Below are positions 1-10,935 of a stretch of 64,000 nt of DNA, one piece after another. Position numbers and translations under genes: made by a program. The stretch's first letter is position 1; each line of letters opens with the position of its first letter. The stretch comes from Yponomeuta sedellus (Eukaryota > Arthropoda > Insecta > Lepidoptera > Yponomeutidae). The notes under the pieces are model-generated. The model was not told where the DNA came from, did not search any database, and saw only the letters and a program-made list of their open reading frames with translations. The DNA lies in contig OW203722.1 in the NCBI GenBank assembly GCA_934045075.1, forward strand, positions 12,517,796-12,581,795. Direction: 5' to 3'.

Positions 1-115
1 GGGTAAAACCGACTAACGTAGGTACCTAATATTTTTATGTAGGTGTAATAATATTTTTCACAGATTTATTATTATTTTTAAAATACACTTAAATTAATTC
101 TCTTGAATTACATAG

Positions 116-2745
116 ATGCGGTACCGCCGACGTTATTATAGAAAACTCAAACCCGGGCAAGCTGACGTTATAACGGTGCAAGTAAGTTTTTGATTACTAT
201 GTTCTGCTTGTTAATGTTTGCTACTAAATACCTACCTATCTATAAAACTAACAGTCTTATGTGAAAACTTTAAAATACCCCTCGGAGTCATTTTAAATAG
301 CCGGTGGGAAAGAAAAAGAGTGGTGACCACATATCACTTAAACTGCCACTGTTTTCGAGGACTCGTGTTTTAATAAATAAGACCGTAATTATTTATCGCT
401 ATTTTAGGATGTAAAGGATTTGGCGATATTTACAGCCCCAACCAATATACTGAGTCCAACCCTTATCAATATATTACACGCTCAGACATCCGATCGTTTC
501 TTACGAACGTTGATTTTTTATAGTCAATATTACTTACAGGTCAGTATGTCTATCACGTATGATACAAAAAAATCACTTAGTAAATGGCATTTACTAATTT
601 TCATACTCAGTTGTATTTTTCTATTCCGGTTGTAAGGTTGAAGATGAAATGGCAACTCGTATGGCTGAATTAGATCACCAAATTAGAACGCCCGAGTGTG
701 ATCTCATTGAGAACGTATATCGTGCAAACTTATCAGATCTCAGGGCTTTGGTGGCAAAGGAATATAGCACTATACTTATGGGTTTGTAATTCATATTATT
801 TGCTATTGCTTGAATTATGTTTTTAAACTTTTCCTATTACAGTTTTTTTATACAGGAGGAGCAGATGCTCGCAAATACCACCACATGGGACCACAGAAGA
901 AGAGTAAGTCTTTGTCACACAAAGGTGCTCGACTTTTTGAGATGCTATTGCGTATGTCGGTGCATATAGTGTGGTTGGCTCTGGGTCGGAAGTCTTTTAA
1001 TCAACTAGGTAACAGTCCTTTATTTTACAAATAAATACCTAACCAAGCAAGACTATTATATCTTCGTGGATTAGCTTCTTCGTCTTCATCTTCATTCATG
1101 ACTCCATTAAGGCAGACGGTGGTTGTGAAGGTCATGGAGGTTAGCCCTCGGCTTTCTATATTTCATTATATTTCTTTTTAGTTTCTTGCGATGACTACAA
1201 GTTGTTAAAATACTGCCGCTTGATCCGAACGCTGGGTACGGGAAACACCAAACCAGAACACCTACTGGTCACGAAACCAAATTTCTTAATCCATAAATAT
1301 TGCTGGGAAATCTTCTATAATATAAAAATAAATCGGTTGGTAAGCGCAAATCTCGAGAGCAGCTGAACCGATTTCGCTAACTCTTTTTTGGATATTCCTT
1401 GAAGTACGAGAAAAATACGCAGGGAAAAATAAAACAAAAATAAAGAATCGACTGTTAGGCGGTACGAAGTTCGCTGGGTCATCTAGCTATTAATAAATAT
1501 TATTGGGTCATTTAAATATCAACTACCAAACAGTCTGCACTCATCACTTCCAACGTACTTACGGAACAGCGTACCTAAGTACAAGTATGAAACATTTGTT
1601 TATTATACGGATATTTTATTTATTAATAGATTGCGTTGTTATTATTTTTCTTTTAGAAATATTATAGATTTCGGCAAGGATCCTACATACATTTCTCCAA
1701 AAATTGCAACTGAATGTGTGTGTTACATAACACCTCAATCGATTCCTTTGGACTCGATTCCTTTGGAAAAATGTACTTCATCATTGCGAGTATACCTGGG
1801 TTTCGGGATAAGTGTTAGTATGTTAACGCCCGGTTGTTGATACAATCCTCGACGATCTGTACTATAGTAGGTGATTATTCTGATCGATCCACCGTTCAAA
1901 ACCTTAATAGACCTGGAACTGAACCGAGTCTTCAAGAGCGATATTTTCAATAACGTGGAACATATGCTAAAGACCGGATATCTAGCCAAAAAGACTCCGG
2001 AAGAGCGATCTGTATTACTAGGGCATTGCTTAAAGCATGGCAAGAAGTTGACAACGAACTCACCGCTCCTGAACGAAGTGTTCTGCGCACGAGAGATAGA
2101 CTACCGAATGTTCAGTCTTGGAGTCATGAAAATTCCTGAGTGAGTCTTGTCATATTTTGTTTTTTTCCCGGTTAGTTTTTTGTCGTGGTTTCATTCTTTT
2201 ACTCCCGTTAACCGGTTTAAGAATGATAACTATTTCTGGTATTAATGGACATGACCCCTCATCTGTAATGAATAGAGACAGCGTCGTGTCTTCAGATATC
2301 CATACAATGTGTTATTTAAATAACTCAAAACCTAAAAATTGTTTCAGGGTACCAATCGATAAATTTAAACCACTTCCAAATAGTAAAAGTTGTTGAAAAT
2401 ATATTTTTAGTTATTCCTAGTTGCAGAGAACAAAATATTTGAATTTGACAATTAATGTACTGGAAAGTCGCGGCTTTTGAGGTTGAGAGGCAGGACTCGC
2501 GTCGCTGTACTATAAAAACAAATCAAAAACATTGAATTGTTACTTTTAATAAAAATATATAACAATTTTATTACAGCCCATCATATCGTTTGCACTACAT
2601 AATGGAAACAATCGCGGGACCCGTGGAAAAATTCGGATCTCATGGTATAACGCTGGGCATACTTGGCATGCCACGGGCCCGATTTGATACCATGTTGCAT
2701 CTCATCCCATTGGTACAGAAAGACAAATCCAAGTCAAGAGCGTAA
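116..2745 (+). CDS. PPP1R36-like gene, copy A (six exons, possibly 5'-incomplete)
   Basis: I assembled exons 116-181, 408-539, 637-781, 856-1008, 1911-2139 and 2577-2745. Each has AG/GT borders, phases are consistent, and together they make 297 codons plus TAA. The protein resembles the PPP1R36 family (protein phosphatase 1 regulatory subunit 36, PPPI_inhib domain), reported mainly from male germ line. Visible motifs in order: FLRTLIFYSQYYLQ, LVAKEYSTI, YHHMGP, SLSHK, VWLALGR, RVFKSDIF, SPLLNE and LGILGMPRARFD. The minus-strand paralogue at 17-20 kb has the same exons in the same phases. Exons of 132, 145 and 153 bp are identical in length, which is the strongest proof of the model. The first exon (ATG at 116, donor at 182) is short and weakly supported. 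The domain start with the conserved W-x-W, seen in the paralogue, is absent here and may lie left of the window. The donor at 782 (gtttgt) is weak. Function is by family only. Confidence 0.72.
1320..1490 (-). repeat. Dispersed lepidopteran repeat inside the copy-A intron
   Basis: This piece reads on the minus strand like 33600-33795: a 'GACCCAGCGAACTTCGTACC' type start, then 'ATCGGTTCAGCTGCTCTCGA' type sequence. It lies within the 0.9-kb intron between exons four and five of the PPP1R36-like gene. The class is not certain; the relatives of this family that I know are short non-autonomous elements. Confidence 0.5.
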
Positions 2746-2805
2746 GTAGTACATATTTTTAGGGAATTTGTATGGTAGTACCTCTTCTCAAACGGATTGG
2801 GTGAG

Positions 2806-2811
2806 CAATAA
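2806..2811 (+). promoter_or_regulatory. Candidate polyadenylation signal for PPP1R36-like copy A
   Basis: A canonical AATAAA sits 61 bp after the TAA stop codon of the last exon, a usual distance for a short insect 3' UTR. Confidence 0.45.
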
Positions 2812-3021
2812 AATCTTATCTGTCAGCAATAGCAATAATCTTTCCCAGAAACTATTTGACTTCGGCAGAAAATATAGCGAGCGGATGACGGATGCCAGGG
2901 GCCAATTTCATAGAACTACAATTCATGGTTTACTGTCACAATTCAATGTAAATTGAAAAGTCGAATCACGCACAAACAAGACACAATAACATAGGTACGA
3001 TGTGAGTTCATCGAATTGTTA

Positions 3022-3092
3022 TTCTTCTTCTTCTTCAGGCTATTTTAGTCCACTGCTGGACATAGCCCTCCCCTGATGAGCGCCATAGCGCA
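3022..3092 (+). repeat. Lepidopteran 'CCACTGCTGGACATAG' repeat fragment
   Basis: The text 'agtccactgctggacatag' followed by 'cctcccct' is a very common lepidopteran repeat motif, probably the end of a retroelement. A (CTT)n run precedes it. Only about 70 bp are recognisable. Confidence 0.45.
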
Positions 3093-3475
3093 AGTTAGTG
3101 CCATTAAAACCTACGAATAGTAGTTTTATGAAACTTGACCCAGAAGTAACAGCAGCATGAAGGCTGTTATTACGTGTAGGTTGCTGTTTCGCTTCCACAA
3201 TTTTACATTTTTAATTCACATTTTTACACAAGGTTGAAACAAGTAAACTTTTAATAAATATGGTCCGCGGGTGTGAAGCATAATTATGGATATTTAAAAT
3301 AAATTTTTGGTTTATCTTTCGGAGTTTTTAATAAATAAAAGTAGTCCAAAATTATAAACTTTGGAATCAAGTTACTACTGAGAAATATATCTTGAAGATC
3401 AATTTTACATCTACCAAACTATCATACAAAAATTATCAAAAGTATACTTACTGGGAGCAACTTTCATACTGGGTA

Positions 3476-4165
3476 GACGCAGAGAGGGAGAGAAGGAGTT
3501 AGAGCGAGAAACAGAGAAAGAGATAAGGAGAGGAAAAGTGAGGGAGGAAGCATGAGATACAGGGAGAAAAAGAGAGAGAAACAGCGACAGAAGGGGGAGT
3601 GAAGGAGATAGAGGAAGTGAGGAGCAGATAGAACGAGAGAGAAATATAGGTGAAAATAGTGCGAGAGAAAGAGAGAGTGAGTGAAGGATAGTGATTGAGA
3701 CAGAGAGGGACACAGAGAGCGTGAGAAAGACACAAAAAGAGGAAGAAAAAGATATAGCGGGAGAGTTTGAGAGAGTGAGTGAGGGAGGGAAACTGAAGGA
3801 AAGAGAAAGGCAGACAAACAGAGAGCTGGACATAGAGAAAGCGAGAGATGGAAAGATGGAAGAATTACAGGCAGAGTGATAGAGAGAGTGAATGAGAGCG
3901 AGAAAAAGAGGGAGAAAGACTAGGGGAGAGAGAAACTAAGAGAAAGAAAGAGAGACTGAGAGACTGAGGGAGAGAGAGTGAGAGAGAGAGACTGAGAGAA
4001 AGAAAGAGAGACTAAGTGAGAGAGAGAGACTGAGGGAAAGAGAGACAGACTGAGGGGTTGAGAGAAAGAAAAAGAGACTGAGGGAGAGAGAGAAGGAGAG
4101 AGACACCGAGGGAGAAAGAGAGACTAAAAGAGAGAATGACTGAGCCACAGAGAATGGGGCAGTGA
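3476..4165. repeat. Purine-rich GA low-complexity tract
   Basis: About 690 bp are almost pure A+G on the plus strand, in irregular gagaga, gaaaga and gagactga units. The complementary strand gives open frames very rich in Ser, Leu and Phe in all phases. These follow from the base composition and are not genes. Confidence 0.9.
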
Positions 4166-4200
4166 AGAGAGACACGGTGTACCGGTTTATTCATGGCGTA

Positions 4201-4430
4201 TTAGGGGGGATCAAAAAGTAGTGAGAATGAGATGGAATATAATGACTATTGATAACTTAATAATTTATTTTTCTACATAGTCTCCGAGTCTCTCTACACA
4301 CAGAGTCCTGCGCTTTTCCAAGGCTTCAATTCCTTTCAAAAAAAAGTTTTGTCTTGGTGCTGCAAAAAGCTCTCCACGGCATCCATCATCTCGTTATCGT
4401 CTTCGTACCTATTTCCCTTTAAGTATTCTA
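4201..4430 (-). mobile_element. Mariner-like element, 3' stump with end of transposase
   Basis: Read on the minus strand, codons give YLKGNRYEDDNEMMDAVESF, then after a frameshift KGIEALEKRRTLCVERLGDY-VEK and a stop. That is the normal C-terminus of mariner transposases. An A8 run near 4340 breaks the frame with an immediate TGA. The element end 'ttagggggga tcaaaaagta' starts next to a TA dinucleotide, as expected for mariner terminal repeats. The rest of the transposase is absent. It is a different, shorter relic than the mariner at 45.4-46.6 kb. Confidence 0.65.
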
Positions 4431-4432
4431 AG

Positions 4433-4456
4433 TATAGTTAAGAATTCTTAACTATA
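4433..4456. repeat. 24-bp perfect palindrome next to the mariner stump
   Basis: The sequence tatagttaagaa followed by ttcttaactata is perfectly self-complementary with no spacer. It lies just beyond the recognisable mariner codons and may mark the break where the element was lost. Confidence 0.8.
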
Positions 4457-4769
4457 TTCAGAAAAAAATAAAAGAGAAGCGAAGATTTTTTTCTTTATTA
4501 ATATTACAAATATGTATCTGAGCTATGCTTGCCAGTATTTTTTTTCTTACCAAAACGACATACTGTTCACTCCTTTGTGATCACCCCTCGAATGAACAAA
4601 CAAATAATTTCTTTACTTAACTTAAAGGTCTGTAGTCAGCATGTCAAGCTCCAAGTCTACGAAAAGCACGGGGCCTGTCAAACTTTTCCCAGATATATAC
4701 TTGCCCGATGCACAGGACAAGTAAGTCCTTATTTCATTATTCCACACTCTGCATCTAATATGGTGGTTT

Positions 4770-4985
4770 ACCTAGACACACTAGATGGCTGAAAGGACCA
4801 CTCGGACGCTGCAGTGCCTGGGACATTGTTTTGGATGGTATAGGCTTTCCCAGCACATACATGACCCTGACAGCTTGGTGGCGGTGGTAGCCCTGTAGGT
4901 AGAAAAATGGACTCGCAACCGAGGGACCCAGGTTCGATCGTAGTTACATACATCCGCGAATTTGTAGTCGCAATGACACACGCTA
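4770..4985. mobile_element. tRNA-derived SINE copy with inverted head
   Basis: The tail (4770-4870, containing 'cactcggacgctgcagtgcc') is in minus orientation. It is joined directly to the tRNA-like head (about 4873-4985, B box 'ggttcgatc') in plus orientation. The uninterrupted family member at 26730-27116 has head and tail in the same direction. The copy is therefore internally inverted at about 4871. Confidence 0.6.
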
Positions 4986-5445
4986 ACTTTATGACGAGTA
5001 GGCGCGTCGAAGTGCCTATGCTCGTTGCACTATCTCAAGGACCTAGCCTACTGGATATGCGTGCGGGGTTTGATTAGCACGGGAGTGGGTGGAAGGAAAC
5101 GATCGGTCAAGCGGTAAATTACAAATTTTTATTAATCGTGCTTAAATACATAACCGATCATAATTACTAAACACTACGTCTAATCTATCTCCCTACTGTC
5201 CCTAACTCGAGTGCAGAGGTTATACCCCAAACTGCAAAACATTAGCCGGCGGTAACGGCCCCAGCGGCTAGTGAGCGCGGGTCGTCGTTCGACCCTGGCT
5301 GACGCCCGTGTGCGGTACTTGTGGAGGTTAGCAGACCCGGAGAGTTGCTTGGCTCCGCAGGTATTGACTAGTCCTTTCTGTGAGCTATCCCACATAACTC
5401 ACATAACTTGAAATATTAATCCTTAGTGGCTGGTCTTACTGTTAA

Positions 5446-5664
5446 AAGTTTTCAAGCCGCCCTAAGGCCTCTGACTTGGCTTAACGACTGTCATCTATCG
5501 ACGACAGCCGGCACCAACTGCTAACGTGCCTTGCGAAGCACGGAACCGCTTGAAAAAATGTCACTAGCGTAGTCATAGGCGGCCTACCCATCCATACGCG
5601 CCCTGTGTTCCTTAACTTCGTGATCGTTTAAGATCACTCAGGCAGCCGGGGCTACGAGCGATTT
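5446..5664 (-). mobile_element. 5S-rRNA-derived SINE, diverged copy
   Basis: On the minus strand this matches the fuller copies at 31188 and 49631, including the 'ggcacgttagcagttggtgc' type middle and the shared 'ggcttgaaaac' end. The 5S-like promoter part (5580-5664) is recognisable but diverged. Confidence 0.55.
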
Positions 5665-7900
5665 CGTCTCTCGTTCTCACTTTTTTCTCGTTCTCACCAG
5701 TACCACGAGGTGGTTGCCTGCGCGATTGACTTTTGCAGTGTTTCTATATCGCAGAGGGCCGATTCCCGAAACGTTTCCGCTGGAGTCGATCACTCCGGAG
5801 CCTGCCTGCAATGTACAGCGCCGTCGTTGGCTGAAGCGACTTCAAAGACTCATACATTCGCAGTCGAGATCGCGTATTTTTTAACTGACACTACACGTGG
5901 TGTCTTTGGAATAGAGCATAAAACCTACTTCTGCAAGAATTAAACCCTTCAGTTACTCATGCATCCATCCGGAAATATCACTTCGTGTCCTTAGAATAAA
6001 GCATAAATCCTACAGTAAGAAATGCGCTAACTATATAGGAACACTAAAACGCCGTGAGGCAACGCCGCGGTATAATGCGGCTATAATAACTCATGGTACC
6101 TACTGCAGATTTCCGGGTGTATCTCACTACTTCTATTAAGTATTTCAATTGATAGAAATACGGGAACAGATTCTCTGACTATTTCCATTATGAAATAATT
6201 GGATATAATTTAAAAAAAAAGGAAAATCTCCAAGGAAATAGTGAGATGTCCCCCCCCAGATGTCCTTGGATTAAGACCTACAAGATACTCCTCCATGATA
6301 ATTTCTACAGAGCGGTCGTAGCTGAAGGTATTTCAAACCGTCCATCCATCCGCAATTGTAATCACATGCCCTTCACCGAAATGGTCCTTTAAGTCCTCGG
6401 AATAAAGTCTAAGGTCTACTTCTGAAAGAAACGTTCAACAGCGCTGTTGCTGGCGAAGCGAATTTAGAGAATCAAGCATCCACAGTTGCTATGTCACACC
6501 ACTGCCCATGTAGTGATTTGTGTTTCTAGCATAATTTGGGTTTATGCAAGAAAAACTCCACAGGATTCAGAGAGGACTTTGAGGTAACCGACAATGTTTA
6601 AATGCTTCCAACAATGTGGAAGTCCTGAAGCGTAATTTTACGCACTTCATACGCGATTAATTTCTGATCTTTTTTTATTCTATTGTAAAAGTTTATACAG
6701 CAGTATGTTATAGGATATGTTCGATTGTTTACTATTGATTAATAGAATATTTTTGAATTACTTCCAATGTTGTTTTATTCCGTTACTTATTAAGTAAAAT
6801 GTAATTATTGCTTTTAGTCAAAATAAAAAAAATACACTAACGGTCTAATTTATAAATCACGTTTCCTCAAAAACACTCTAAACGCTGATTAAAATAATTT
6901 CAGCAAAAAGATGTCTCTAAAGAGTGTTCTAGAAGAATATTGTTTTACTAATAAGGTCGTAAGATATTTATGGAAATTTCCGCGCGTCGATCTAAGCAAC
7001 TGAGATACTGAACAAGCTTAAATAAATCTCACAATAGTTTGATAAAACCATTACCAGATTTGAGAAGTGGGTATGATGCAATCCCAATGATCTGAGGATC
7101 CCATATATAAAAGCTTAAAAATGTTGACATTGTGGTCCCAATTGTATGGAAGTACTGAAAAGGTGCGATAGTAGCAAAGTATTTATACTATTATAGTAGG
7201 CATCCTGCTATCAAATCGTCTTTACTGAATGCTTATTTTAATCAGACTTCAAAAAAGGAGGAGGTTGTAAATTTGACGCGTACCTATACTACTTTTTTTT
7301 ACTTATTTATTAATACTTTACTGCACAATAAATCGTACAATACGGTGAACTTAATGCCTTATAAGCATTTTCTATCAGTCAACCGCAGGATAAGCTTATA
7401 AGCATAACTTCGTCAAATGTTAACAGTTTTTTTTTTTTTATTCGACTCGGTTTATTTTTTATTTTAATTATATAAATGTACCTACCTGAACCAAATCGCA
7501 GTCCAATTATATAAACGATCTCAGCTTTTGAAACTTTAAATTACTAATTTGTCGTAGTTTCTGTTAGCGGGTATTTAGGATTGCATAACTCTGAAGAAAA
7601 AAAAAACATACCTACCTCTTATTGGATCGGCGTTAACTACGTAGTCATTGGTATTGTATTACCGAATTTCATAAAATAAACCCATAATCCGCTATGTGAC
7701 TCACTTTTCAAGTAAGTCTTAAATTGTAAAGATCTCTTCCATTAGACCAAAAAATATTTTAGTATATTTTTTGAGGACCTAAAAGCAACAAAAAAATATA
7801 TTTTAAAGCTTTGCTTAAACCCGCTCAGCCATTTTGTCTATGGTTTGAAGACCTGAAGACTTGTAGACAAAGTTTGACATTCAACATCTGTAAGTGATTT
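5665..7900. other. No gene recognised
   Basis: This is AT-rich, non-repetitive-looking DNA with only short open frames that have no family resemblance. A poly-C run of eight lies at about 6252. I see no RNA gene and no clear element boundary. Confidence 0.5.
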
Positions 7901-7931
7901 GTGAGCATAGTGAAATAACAACAAAGCAACC

Positions 7932-8144
7932 ATGATTTCATCGCATTTACATGCAAAATATAGCAATTATCATTATTGCATTGTCCGAGAATGCAAAAAC
8001 ATGTCAATAAAGACCCCTGGAAAGTTGTGGATTAGTGTACCCAGTGAAATAAACATACCAAAAAATTGGCTCAAACTTGCCAAAAGAGACCCCGATACTT
8101 TAGCAACTGAAACTCGGGTGTATTTATGTGAAGATCACTTTGAT
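7932..8144 (+). CDS. THAP-type zinc-finger first exon (partial gene or relic)
   Basis: The exon opens with ATG at 7932 and ends at a strong donor, GAT|gtaagt (8144/8145), after 71 codons in phase 0. It encodes the start of a THAP domain, a C2CH zinc finger that binds DNA in host regulators and P-element-like transposases. Visible landmarks are CIVREC (C-x4-C zinc ligands), a Pro-rich turn 'SVPSEINIPKNW' with the conserved Trp, and CEDHF (C-x2-H ligands). The second exon, which should complete the domain with the AVPTIF-like box, is not found in the next several kilobases. A palindrome cluster and a Crypton-type relic begin soon after. It may be a gene with a long intron, or an orphaned exon of a transposase. 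Confidence 0.6.
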
Positions 8145-8282
8145 GTAAGTCCTATAATAGTCAATGTCCACTGGGTCTGGCTAACAGATGTTTGTTTACA
8201 ATTTTTTTTAATGGTGCTTTCAATATGGCGGATAGCGTTTTCACCGTTCCAAATTAAAAGCGGAAATAGTTATTTGTTCAAC

Positions 8283-8450
8283 TAGAGAGGAAAGTTGGTT
8301 TTCCAAGCGAGTGCTAATTTTGAATCCCGAGTAAGCGAAGGATTCTAATAATTGAATCACGAGCGTTAGCGAGTGATTCTACATTAGAATCCTGAGCGTC
8401 GCGAGGGATTCTAAGGTACGAGATGGAAATAACTTTTCTCTCGCGTGACA
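8283..8450. repeat. Palindrome cluster A (imperfect foldback)
   Basis: Three short imperfect palindromes run in series: 8322-8345, 8354-8379 and 8387-8411. Each has the form GAATC-x-CGAG ... GCGAgg-GATTC. Outer flanks are also inverted: 'gagaggaaagttggttttcc' at about 8285 against the reverse complement of 'ggaaataacttttctctc' near 8425. The layout resembles cluster B at 10480-10672. Confidence 0.75.
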
Positions 8451-8727
8451 CATACAACTTTTCACCTCAGCAGCGAGAACATTATTAGAGATAAAAAGAT
8501 ACAATATGAATAAAAATGAAACCACATATATTTGCAAACAATAAGTACCTATCTACTAAAATTTAAAATTGCAGTTATTAAAAGTTACATTTTGAAAATT
8601 TATAGTTTTATTAGGAAGTGATACCGTGGAGTTTGCGATTTGAGTTTGACTCGAGTTCGTTTCTATTTGTTTATTGGACTGTTAAAACTGTTTTTATACG
8701 GATTTATGCTCGTTTATTACATTTTTA

Positions 8728-10037
8728 CAATTTTCCAACGTTTCGGCACTTTTTCAGGTGCCGTGGTCCCGGATGACTGATGGATGATGATTTATTGGAC
8801 TGTGACGAGACAATACTATTAGTAAACGTTGGCGACTTGGTGCGGCTTCTTACCGAATTTTCTATGATATTTGTGTCTTTGGAAGTAGAGGGGCGTGGGT
8901 GTGCATAAGGATCAGGTTTAAAGTTTATGCTTTGTATTATGCGTTTACAGGTTTTAGACTTATTTTCGATCGAATCTTCAATATATCCTTCCGCGACCGT
9001 GTTTGACTTCTAGCCGCCATGACGTTTTAATGTTGTGAGGTTGTCTCCTGAATCAGCCAAAAGCGTGGCCGAAGTTCGCCTAAAGCAATGTCCAGTGTAA
9101 AGGTGAGGCTCTTGTAATTTAAAAAAGTGGCTATTCGTTGTGGTGTCCCGCCTATTTTATTAATTCCTATAGGCTGTCTTGAACACTTGTCATTACGAAA
9201 CTGCAAGAAAAATCGATCTGTTTTCGTATTATCAGGTCGTAATGCCTGATATTTCTCGACAATTTTCACATATTCGTCGCGAATAACAAAGGAACTGTCA
9301 ATGTTTGTCTTTGTGTTGGGTAGGTTGACTAATAGCAGTTCGTCAGAATGTTTTTCGATGGCATTAACAGATTTAACAGTTCGTTCGAGCGGCATGCTCC
9401 ATTTATTCCAATAATAAAAATATTATAAAAATGTAATAAAAATATTATATAAGTAAAATGTTAGTAATTAAAATGTATAACAAACAAAACGTAGTATTTA
9501 CCGACTTTCTTTACATAAGTAACTCGTATTTTAGTAAATATTAGCGAAAATGGTTAGCGTACGTGCACATATAAGTATTACTAATTAAGTATAGACATAT
9601 AGGTGGTTACTTACTTTTGCAGCGAGAAAATTGCAGTCCGGAGCTTCATTAAGAAATTTTTCAATATTAGGGATTGAAAAAATTTTGGACTTTTTAGATT
9701 TGTGTCCTACTGACTTTCTTTTCAAAAATGCAATAAGTTTGGGATAAGTTACAATATGAACATTATGTTTTGTCTTTATTGTAGCTTTCAACATCGAATA
9801 AATACTCCACATTGTATGTGATTGTTTCGTTTGTGATAATTCTATGAAGTACGACAATAATACATTCTCCGAGAAAGTGTTCGCGCCCTTTTCAAGTCTC
9901 CATTTATTGAAAACATCATAGGTTTTCAGATATCTATCACATGATTTCTGAGAATGAAAACTGAATTCAGCATTCAAAACTTGTTGTTTTAATTCTTCAG
10001 GTGTTAAATTGCTGTTTTCGTCACTAGACTCACTCAT
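8728..10037 (-). pseudogene. Crypton-type tyrosine recombinase relic
   Basis: Read on the minus strand from ATG 10037, the first exon encodes a helical N-terminal core-binding region and reaches a donor, AAA|gtaagt at about 9617. The catalytic part follows in shifted frames. About 9410-9390 gives GACRSNELLNL, then a frameshift into DELLLVNLPNTKTN and DRFFLQFRNDKCSRQPIG. A second shift leads to GHCFRRTSATLLA (the H-x-x-R-R box, about 9093-9070) and LKRHGG. The next codon, expected to be Trp, is TAG (9012-9010). The nucleophile Tyr lies in EGYIEDS at 8985-8983, and the frame then stays open to about 8728. All catalytic boxes are recognisable, but at least two frameshifts and one nonsense codon disable it. 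A Crypton transposon or a dead host gene derived from one are both possible. Confidence 0.7.
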
Positions 10038-10479
10038 ATTTTATGAATTTGTGATATGCAAGCAACACTAATTGTAAATAGTTACCTACCGAAAAACAAA
10101 AGAAGAAGAAATAATATTGATTTCTGTTTCCCGCTATTTTTCCCTCACTCTCGCAGGGAAAACGCGTTTCCCTCACTCTTATTAAGCAGTAAACCCAGTA
10201 TGTTTGAGCTGCTAAAGTGAAAATATGTTTTCACACCTCCTGCTCGACAATGCCTTATTACGTACCGTCAAATATCATCGTAAAGCAAAGCCTTGTCTCT
10301 CGAGGGCAATAATAATGAAGAATTCCCTAGGGAATAAAGTGATTGAATTTAGAATGTCAAAATTCGCATGAAAACTATGAAGAAGCCCCGCATTGCAATT
10401 CGAAATTCGAATTGTTGTTCGACTTATGCAGCCCTGTCTTTTTATTGTCTCCCAGATGGTGTGAAAAGTAGAGTATTCA

Positions 10480-10672
10480 CCTCTGGAATAAAACATGTCT
10501 TAGTCTCGGGCGGTATGAACCCCTGGCTTCACTCAGGACTCTACATAACTCCCTCGCTTCGCTCATGAGTTAAAATTTAACTCCCTCGCTGCGCTCGGGA
10601 GTTAACTCGGAGTCCTTCGCTCCGCTCAGGGTTCAATATACCGCCCATAACGTAATACATGGTTTTATTCCC
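10480..10672. repeat. Palindrome cluster B (imperfect foldback)
   Basis: The outer arms 'ggaataaaacatg...gggcggtatgaaccc' (10482-10522) pair with 'gggttcaatataccgccc...catggttttattccc' (10629-10672). Inside are serial short palindromes: 10518-10542, 10548-10572, 10580-10604 and 10610-10634. These have CTCGCTtcGCTCA/G cores flanked by AACTCCC/GGGAGTT. I see no coding potential and no plain target duplication. Confidence 0.75.
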
Positions 10673-10935
10673 TTAATGCATTATCTACTATTTTAATTTG
10701 AAAAGGTGATTGGCAGGTTTCAGTGGAAGTCTAGTAGGTACACCTACAAATATTCGCGTTGAAACATGAAATATTTACATTTAATAGATCGTTGTATAAG
10801 AATTTGTAGTGTTAATTTTCTTTTTTTTATAAAGTTGGAAGTCATGAGTAAAGTTTGTTTTACACTATTTTTATTTTTAATGCACTAACCCGTGCTAAGG
10901 AACAAATTTAAAAACCTATTTAGAGGCTAAAAATT

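Noticed and set aside
3411..4194. Ser/Leu/Phe-rich frames on the minus strand that look like membrane proteins
   Set aside because: The GA-rich tract gives hydrophobic codons in all three phases on the complement; nothing else supports a gene.
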